Below, piece after piece: positions 58,080 to 64,000 of a DNA stretch of 64,000 nt (position 1 is its first letter; the number at the start of each line of letters is the position of its first letter). The position numbers were made by a program, and so were the translations under genes. The stretch is from Macrostomum hystrix (lineage: Eukaryota; Platyhelminthes; Macrostomidae): contig CATNEN010000038.1 of the NCBI GenBank assembly GCA_950097015.1, positions 30,838,501 through 30,902,500 of the forward strand, read 5' to 3'. The notes beneath the pieces are model-generated. The model searched no databases. It was not told where the DNA came from and worked only from the letters and a program-made list of their open reading frames with translations.

Positions 58080-58540
58080 GGCCGAAAATTGTTTAACAAA
58101 CCAATGCCTCAATAGTTATTTTAACTTAAGAGAACAGTACTGCTATTAGACTCTTACCTACTCCATTTTTCTACCTGGCGGTAGGATCATGCGTTGGCTA
58201 AATGGTTAGAGATTCGACTTTGTACAAAGTAGAACTGAATTTTATTTCTAATCTTTGTCATAGATAAGCGTGCTTGGGTACAAACTCACACATCCAGTCG
58301 CCATACACTGGTGCAATAACTGATAAGAATTTTGCAATAGCGCCTAATTAAGAACATTACAGCAATATTTAAAATCGAAGATAATGCATTCGAGACACAA
58401 AATGCCTGCTTTTTTACTTTCCTCTGCAATTTTTATGACTGAAAATTGTGGCTTCAGAAAGCCAGAGAAAAATTGTTCCAAAAAATGCTTATCTGTTTAC
58501 CGTTTGCTTTTAAAGCAAAAGTAGATCCGTTACAGACCCG
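58080..58540. other. Upstream region of the ABCB gene
   Basis: Presumed 5' UTR and promoter of the minus-strand transporter. A tRNA-like scrap (GCGTTGGCTAAATGGTTAGA, about 58191-58210) resembles an A box but has no matching B box. No core promoter called. Confidence 0.4.
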
Positions 58541-58549
58541 TAAAGTAGA

Positions 58550-59695
58550 CCCGTCACAGACACTTATTCACCTGTTACAGACACTTATTCACCTGTTAGA
58601 GACACTTATTCACCTGTTACAGACACTTATTCACCTGTTACAGACACTTATTCACCTGTTAGAGACACTTATTCACCTGTTAGAGACACTCATTCACCTG
58701 ATACAGACACTTTATTCACCTGTTACAGACACTTATTCACCTGTTAGAGACACTTATTCACCTGTTAGAGACACTTATTCATCTGATACAGACACTTATT
58801 CACCTGATACAGACACTTATTCACCTGTTAGAGACACTTATTCACCTGTTACAGACACTTATTCAACTGTTAGAGACACTTATTCACCTGTTAGAGACAC
58901 TTATTCAACTGTTAGAGACACTTATTCACCTGTTACAGACACTTATTCACCTGTTACAGACACTTATTAACCTGTTAGAGACACTTATTCACCTGTTACA
59001 GACACTTATTCACCTGTTACAGACACTTATTCAACTGTTAGAGACACTTATTCACCTGTTAGAGACACTTATTCAACTGTTAGAGACACTTATTCACCTG
59101 TTACAGACACTTATTCACCTGTTACAGACACTTATTAACCTGTTAGAGACACTTATTCACCTGTTAGAGACACTTATTCAACTGTTACAGACACTTATTC
59201 AACTGTTAGAGACACTTATTCACCTGTTAGAGACACTTATTCACCTGTTAGAGACACTTATTCACCTGTTAGAGACACTTATTCACCTGTTAGAGACACT
59301 TATTCACCTGTTAGAGACACTTATTCACCTGTTAGAGACACTTATTCACCTGTTAGAGACACTTATTCAACTGTTAGAGACACTTATTCACCTGTTAGAG
59401 ACACTTATTCACCTGTTAGAGACACTTATTCACCTGTTAGAGACACTTATTCACCTGATACAGACACTTATTCACCTGATACAGACACTTATTCACCTGA
59501 TACAGACACTTATTCACCTGATACAGACACTTATTCACCTGATACAGACACTTATTCACCTGATACAGACACTTATTCACCTGTTACAGACACTTATTCA
59601 CCTGTTACAGACACTTATTCACCCGTTACAGACACTTATTCACCTGTTACAGACACTTATTCACCTGTTACAGACACTTATTAACCTGTTAGAGA
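58550..59695. repeat. 21-bp minisatellite, about 54 copies
   Basis: The unit is CACCTGTTAGAGACACTTAT plus T, with GTTACAG and GATACAG variants grouped in runs. A run of about six identical GATACAG units lies at 59455-59580. In reverse the unit contains TCTAACAGGTG. Confidence 0.95.
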
Positions 59696-60010
59696 CACGG
59701 ATCGACGTGCTAATGGATAACTAACAGGTTAGTCACCTGTTAAAGAGAACCAGCTAACTCTAAAAGCTTATTCACTTTTCTTAAATGTCAATGAGTTTTA
59801 AAGGATTGCACCTAGTAAGGACAATCCTTTACTTGTTAAGAGAATGATTGGCATGACAAAAAACTATCATACACCTGTTATTGACAAGCATTCAACCTGT
59901 CAAACCTTGAAGAGAGAATCATTCACCTGTTTGGGAGCTTTAACCTGTTAGACCTGGTAGGACAGTCATTTACTCTTTTGTGACAGCCGTACCTGTTAGT
60001 GACAATTATT
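59696..60010. other. Degenerate link between two related 21-bp arrays
   Basis: About 300 bases with scattered ACCTGTTA words at irregular spacing. It looks like decayed repeat units joining the arrays on either side. Confidence 0.6.
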
Positions 60011-61075
60011 AATCTGTAAGATAACTATTCACCTGTTAGTGACAAACATTAACCTGTTAGTGACAACCATTAACCTGTTAGTGACAACCATTAACCTTTT
60101 AGTGACAACCATTAACCTTTTAGTGACAACCATTAACCTGTTGGTGACAACCATTCACCTGTTCGTGACAACTATTCACCTGTTAGTGACAACCATTAAC
60201 CTGTTAGTGACAACCATTAACCTGTTAGTGACAACCATTAACCTGTTAGTGACAACCATTCACCTGTTTGTGACAGCCATTCACCTGTTTGTGACAGCCA
60301 TTCACCTGTTAGTGACAACCATTCACCTGTTTGTGACAGCCATTCACCTGTTAGTGACAACCATTCACCTGTTTGTGACAGCCATTCACCTGTTTGTGAC
60401 AGCCATTCACCTGTTTGTGACAGCCATTCACCTGTTTGTGACAGCCATTCACCTGTTAGTGACAAACATTAACCTGTTAGTGACAACCATTCACCTGTTT
60501 GTGACAGCCATTCACCTGTTTGTGACAGCCATTCACCTGTTTGTGACAGCCATTCACCTGTTTGTGACAGCCATTCACCTGTTTGTGACAGCCATTCACC
60601 TGTTTGTGACAGCCATTCACCTGTTAGTGACAACCATTCACCTGTTTGTGACAACCATTAACCTGTTAGTGACAACCATTAACCTGTTAGTGACAACCAT
60701 TAACCTGTTAGTGACAACCATTCACCTGTTTGTGACAGCCATTCACCTGTTTGTGACAGCCATTCACCTGTTTGTGACAGCCATTCACCTGTTAGTGACA
60801 AACATTCATTTGTTAGTGACGAACATTCACATTTTATTGACTACTGTTCACCTGTTCGTGACAACTATTCACCTGTTAGTGACAACCATCCACCTGTTAG
60901 TGACAACCATTAACCTGTTAGTGACAACCATTCACCTGTTAGTGACAACCATTCACCTGTTTGTGACAGCCATTCACCTGTTTGTGACAGCCATTCACCT
61001 GTTAGTGACAACCATTCACCTGTTCGTGACGAACATTCACATTTTATTTACTACTATTCACCTGTTAGTGATCCA
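60011..61075. repeat. 21-bp minisatellite, about 50 copies, related to the preceding array
   Basis: The unit is CACCTGTTAGTGACAACCAT plus T, with TTTGTGACAGCC and TTAACC variants in runs. It shares the first ten bases with the array at 58550-59695 but differs in the second half. Unit length is a multiple of three, so a 349-codon frame results; it is not a gene. Confidence 0.95.
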
Positions 61076-61679
61076 AATAAGACCATAATGACGCATCCGC
61101 AGTTTTTGAGGTACTTTGTTCAACACAATCATAAGCCTGTTAGAGACACCGAATTCCCTTGTAAAAGACACCTGCTGATTACTCACTTTAAAAGTGGAGT
61201 TCGCTCATTTCCAGGCTTTGAGTTATGCGTATCGATTTCAGGCATGAGATTGAAACACTTTCAACGTTCAAAAGGCTAGTTGCAGTTTGGTGAAATAAAT
61301 GTATTGACGGTTTAAAACTGACTGCACTTAACCTGCTTTAATTAGTAAAAATGAAAACGTTTATAAAATATTTCTATTAAACTAGATTTATCTGGTTTTC
61401 GCGCCTCAGAAAATGACGATATCGATCGCGAGAAAGAGAGAGAGAGCATGGGTGTGTTTAGGCTGCTGTTAAATTTTACCGGCTAATTACCGGACCGTAC
61501 TTGGCCTATGCGTGCTGTGTGACAGCGAAAATAAGTATATGCTTCTTTTTACATTGCGATTCATTTTTATTAATTTTGTGATTATTACCCAAATCTAGTC
61601 TGCCTTTATTCGTTACCCATTACCTAATTTTAGTCTCTACGTATGTTCGTTCCCAATTTAGATTTCTTTTGTTAGTCTA
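61076..61679. other. Intergenic DNA, nothing recognised
   Basis: Unique AT-rich sequence with a short GAGAGAGAGAGAGC run near 61430. No gene seen. Confidence 0.5.
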
Positions 61680-61965
61680 TTTAATCATTACCCTATTATA
61701 GTTTATCATTACCCAAGTATAGTGAATCATTACCCAATTATAGTTAATCATTACCCAATTATAGTTAATCATTACCCTTTTATAGTTCATCATTACCTAA
61801 TTATAGTTCATCATTACCCAATTATAGTTAATCTTTACCCAATTATTGTTAATCATTACCCGATTCTAGCTAATCACTACCTAATTATACTTAATAATTA
61901 CCCAGTTCTAGCTCACTGTTACGTAATTCTAACTAATCACTACCCCGTAATAGGTAATAATTATC
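61680..61965. repeat. 21-bp minisatellite, about 13 copies
   Basis: Unit ATAGTTAATCATTACCCAAT plus T, increasingly diverged toward the right end. Confidence 0.9.
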
Positions 61966-62077
61966 CCAATTGTCTACGAGTACTTAACCGGCCGTGTTTC
62001 ACACCACCTCACTGCCTTGCGCCCACCCCTCCGCCGCGTGCCACGGGGTTTCTAACCCTTGGCTCGGGGTTGCGCCG

Positions 62078-62519
62078 GTGGCAGAGCGGTTAACGCGTTT
62101 GCCTATCGCACCACGGTCCCTAAGTTCGATCATCGACTAATCGCTTCAGCCGAAGGTCAGAATTTTCTCATAAGAGCTAGTGTATTTCATACACCCCTAT
62201 TCACGATTTAGCACTGCGCCTCAGTGCTGCCTTGCCAGGCCTTCAAAATTAATCAGCATGTCACCCGAATGTGCCTGCATCATCTCCGTCTACGGTGGTC
62301 ACCTACCTTTATCTAGAAGGACTTGCTGGACCTTCAAGGGCTACAACAGGTGGAACTATAGGCCACTATGGACACCCTGACGCGACTTTTTCCGATTTCA
62401 CTGATCAAGCTAAAATATTAGGCGCGGCTCAACCACAGGACACCATCGCCTAGTCTGTCAACCAATCAGTCACCGCCCAGCGCTGTTAGCATTCGGGAGC
62501 TGTCTTGGTAGTCCTACTG
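62078..62519 (+). mobile_element. Chimeric element: SINE B head joined to TTAA MITE copy 3
   Basis: 62078-62130 matches the family B SINE head (GGTGGCAGAGCGGTTAACGC, CACCACGGTCCC, GTTCGAT). From about 62135 the sequence switches to the interior of the TTAA MITE (CCGAAGGTCAGAATTTTCTC) and runs to its normal right end, TTGGTAGTCCTACTG followed by TTAA (62520-62523). The MITE left end is missing, so this is either an insertion followed by deletion or template switching. Confidence 0.7.
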
Positions 62520-62523
62520 TTAA

Positions 62524-63205
62524 TCAAGCCTAAATAGCATGAAAAAATATAAAGAAAAATGAAATACAATATTGTGAAGTATAGAATAATACCCCCCTGA
62601 TTTCGTTGCTTTGGCCATAGCTATTATAGTATTTAATCCTAAAGCTTGGCCCGGCCAAGGACTTCTATATAATAGCATCTATATAGATGCTATATAGATG
62701 CTATATAGATGCTATAGATGCTATATAATAGATGCTATTATATAGAAGTCCTTGGCCCGGCTCACGAGATTGCACTACTAAAACTGTTTACAGCAACTGT
62801 GACCATAGACTATATGTTTAATCGGCCGTTAAATGACTGGCTTAGGCCAGATAAATAATAAATACATATACTTAATAGCCAATAGGCCGGGCCATGCCGG
62901 GGATTAAATGAACTCGCATTGATCCTTTATATTTAGCAGTCCATTATGTGATCATGTAGGCTAAGTATAAACAGCATGATTGGATTCATAGAAATGTGAA
63001 AATCGACGATATTTATTTGGTATCGCAACAAGAGTAAACAACAAACAAATGCCATTCAGACAATAACAAAGCTATTTATTTCTGTTCAATTTATCGTAGT
63101 AGATGCTCAATACGCATGCTAGTAAAAAATAGCATGCTCAAAATAAACAAGCCAAACAATGATATTTAACGAGAAACAAGTGAATTGTCAGGCCGAGTTC
63201 TAGTT
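62524..63205. other. 3' flank of the kinase gene with a long hairpin
   Basis: AT-rich DNA containing the presumed 3' UTR of the minus-strand kinase and the hairpin at 62653-62757. No other feature seen. Confidence 0.5.
62653..62757. repeat. Long perfect hairpin (105 bp)
   Basis: The arms at 62653-62681 and 62729-62757 are perfect 29-bp complements (GGCCAAGGACTTCTATATAA and on). The 47-nt loop consists of TATATAGATGC repeats that are themselves self-complementary. The size is that of a microRNA precursor or a tiny foldback element. Confidence 0.85.
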
Positions 63206-63301
63206 TTAGAAGTCCTTATCCCAGCCGCTCACGTCGTCAGGCGGTTGCTCGGGGTCAGGCGGATAATCGTCAAAGTTGCTCGCGTCCTTGGGTGAAGACA
63301 C
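63206..63301 (-). CDS. cGMP-dependent protein kinase (PKG), last coding exon
   Basis: A single minus-strand exon after a CTCCAG acceptor, phase 0, encodes 31 residues, VSSPKDASNFDDYPPDPEQP then PDDVSGWDKDF, and a TAA. The ending PPDDVSGWDKDF with the upstream NFDDYP matches the C-terminal extension of animal PKG kinases (AGC family), known to end in SGWD-x-DF. The rest of the gene lies beyond the right edge. The intron just upstream holds the array at 63430-63800. The isoform (PKG1 or foraging type versus PKG2) cannot be told from this exon. Confidence 0.8.
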   Translation of the reverse strand: MSSPKDASNFDDYPPDPEQPPDDVSGWDKDF

Positions 63302-63429
63302 CTGGAGAAACGAGGTGGGGATTTATGTACATCAGTCCATGGACAGGGAGACTCAGGTAATCAGGAACTTGGTGTCTTGCTTGAGGAGGAAACATAGGAG
63401 CTATTCATATATTTGCAACATATTTAAAA

Positions 63430-63800
63430 GAGAAATAGAGCACCTGTTAGACAGAGTGGAAGACCTGTTAGACAGAGTGGAACACCTGTTAGACAGAGAA
63501 GAACACCTGTTAGACACAGAAGAACACCTGTTAGACAGAGTGGAACACCTGTTAGACAGAGAAGAACACCTGTTAGACAGAGTGGAACACCTGTTAGACA
63601 GAGTGGGACACCTGTTAGACACGGAAGAACACCTGTTAGACAGAGTGGAACACCTGTTAGACAGAGAAGAACACCTGTTAGACAGAGTGGAACACCTGTT
63701 AGACAGAGTGGGACACCTGTTAGACACAGAAGAACACCTGTTAGACAGAGTGGAACACCTGTTAGACAGAGTGGAACACCTGTTAGACAGAGAAGAAAAC
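63430..63800. repeat. 21-bp minisatellite in the last intron of the kinase gene
   Basis: About 18 copies of a unit, CACCTGTTAGACAGAGTGGA plus A, with GAAGAA and GGGA variants. On the transcribed minus strand it reads GTCTAACAGGTG. It starts about 130 bases upstream of the last exon. Confidence 0.95.
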
Positions 63801-64000
63801 CTGGTACATAAAGAAGAACGCCTGTTATAGAGAAAAACAGAGAGACTAGAACACAAGTTAAAGGGAGCTTTTTAAACATTTAGGCTATCTACTTAAAGTA
63901 GAATAAAGCAAAATTTCTTAGAGAAAAATGTATAAACTAAACTAGAAAATTTATGCTTGGTTAGAACTGGCACAAAACTACTCCAATTAAAAGCATCGAA
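63801..64000. other. Intron sequence of the kinase gene at the window edge
   Basis: AT-rich sequence presumed to be intron of the minus-strand kinase gene. No exon seen. Confidence 0.4.

Noticed and set aside
58190-58260. SINE or tRNA fragment upstream of the transporter
   Set aside because: Only an A-box-like word is visible; without a B box or body it cannot be distinguished from chance.
60039-61088. 349-codon frame of ITNLLVTT-like repeats
   Set aside because: It follows the 21-bp unit exactly; no signal, domain or splice sites.

Overview
This is a window of eukaryotic, clearly metazoan, nuclear DNA. Genes are split by GT-AG introns, SINE, mariner, hAT and TTAA-type elements are present, and the proteins are animal families (Slo potassium channel, ETS factor, GATE-16, cGMP-dependent kinase, ABCB transporter). 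Compact genes on both strands and very abundant minisatellites suggest an invertebrate, perhaps a lophotrochozoan or flatworm. I cannot name the species. By eye about a third of the window (roughly 20 kb) is tandem repeat, with units mostly of 13-47 bp.

Layout. 1-6576: tandem arrays and unassigned intergenic DNA. 6577-10138 (+): a four-exon GABARAPL2/GATE-16 (Atg8 family) gene. 10139-13718: intergenic DNA with a candidate structured RNA and a 32-bp array carrying AP-1-like sites. 13719-16560 (-): the 3' part of a gene for a four-pass, MS4A/CD20-like membrane protein with a Q/P-rich tail. 17151-23871: mostly arrays. 23872-25441 (-): a divergent ETS-domain transcription factor. 25442-35035: a repeat-rich stretch with two SINE families, a decayed mariner, a hAT-type MITE with its own internal minisatellite, and another inverted-repeat element. 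35036-43798 (+): a complete 16-exon Slo-type channel whose open frame joins through all introns to 1091 residues. 43799-46242: a TTAA-flanked MITE and a possible small secreted-protein gene. 46243-58079 (-): a complete 14-exon ABCB/P-glycoprotein gene of 1323 residues. 58080-63205: two long arrays of related 21-bp units, a MITE copy and a hairpin. 63206-63301 (-): the last coding exon of a cGMP-dependent protein kinase that continues beyond the window.

The genes do not form a pathway; they are ordinary animal genes sharing a repeat-rich neighbourhood. The striking features are: many introns, including most of those in the transporter gene, carry a different minisatellite; several arrays share the core CTAACAGGTG; an inverted copy of one transporter exon lies in a downstream intron of the same gene; and the Slo channel keeps its pore and calcium bowl but lacks the usual S4 arginines.

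Limits: exon boundaries were set by hand from GT-AG sites, reading phase and remembered family features. No alignments or searches were run. Copy numbers and identities are counts or estimates by eye.
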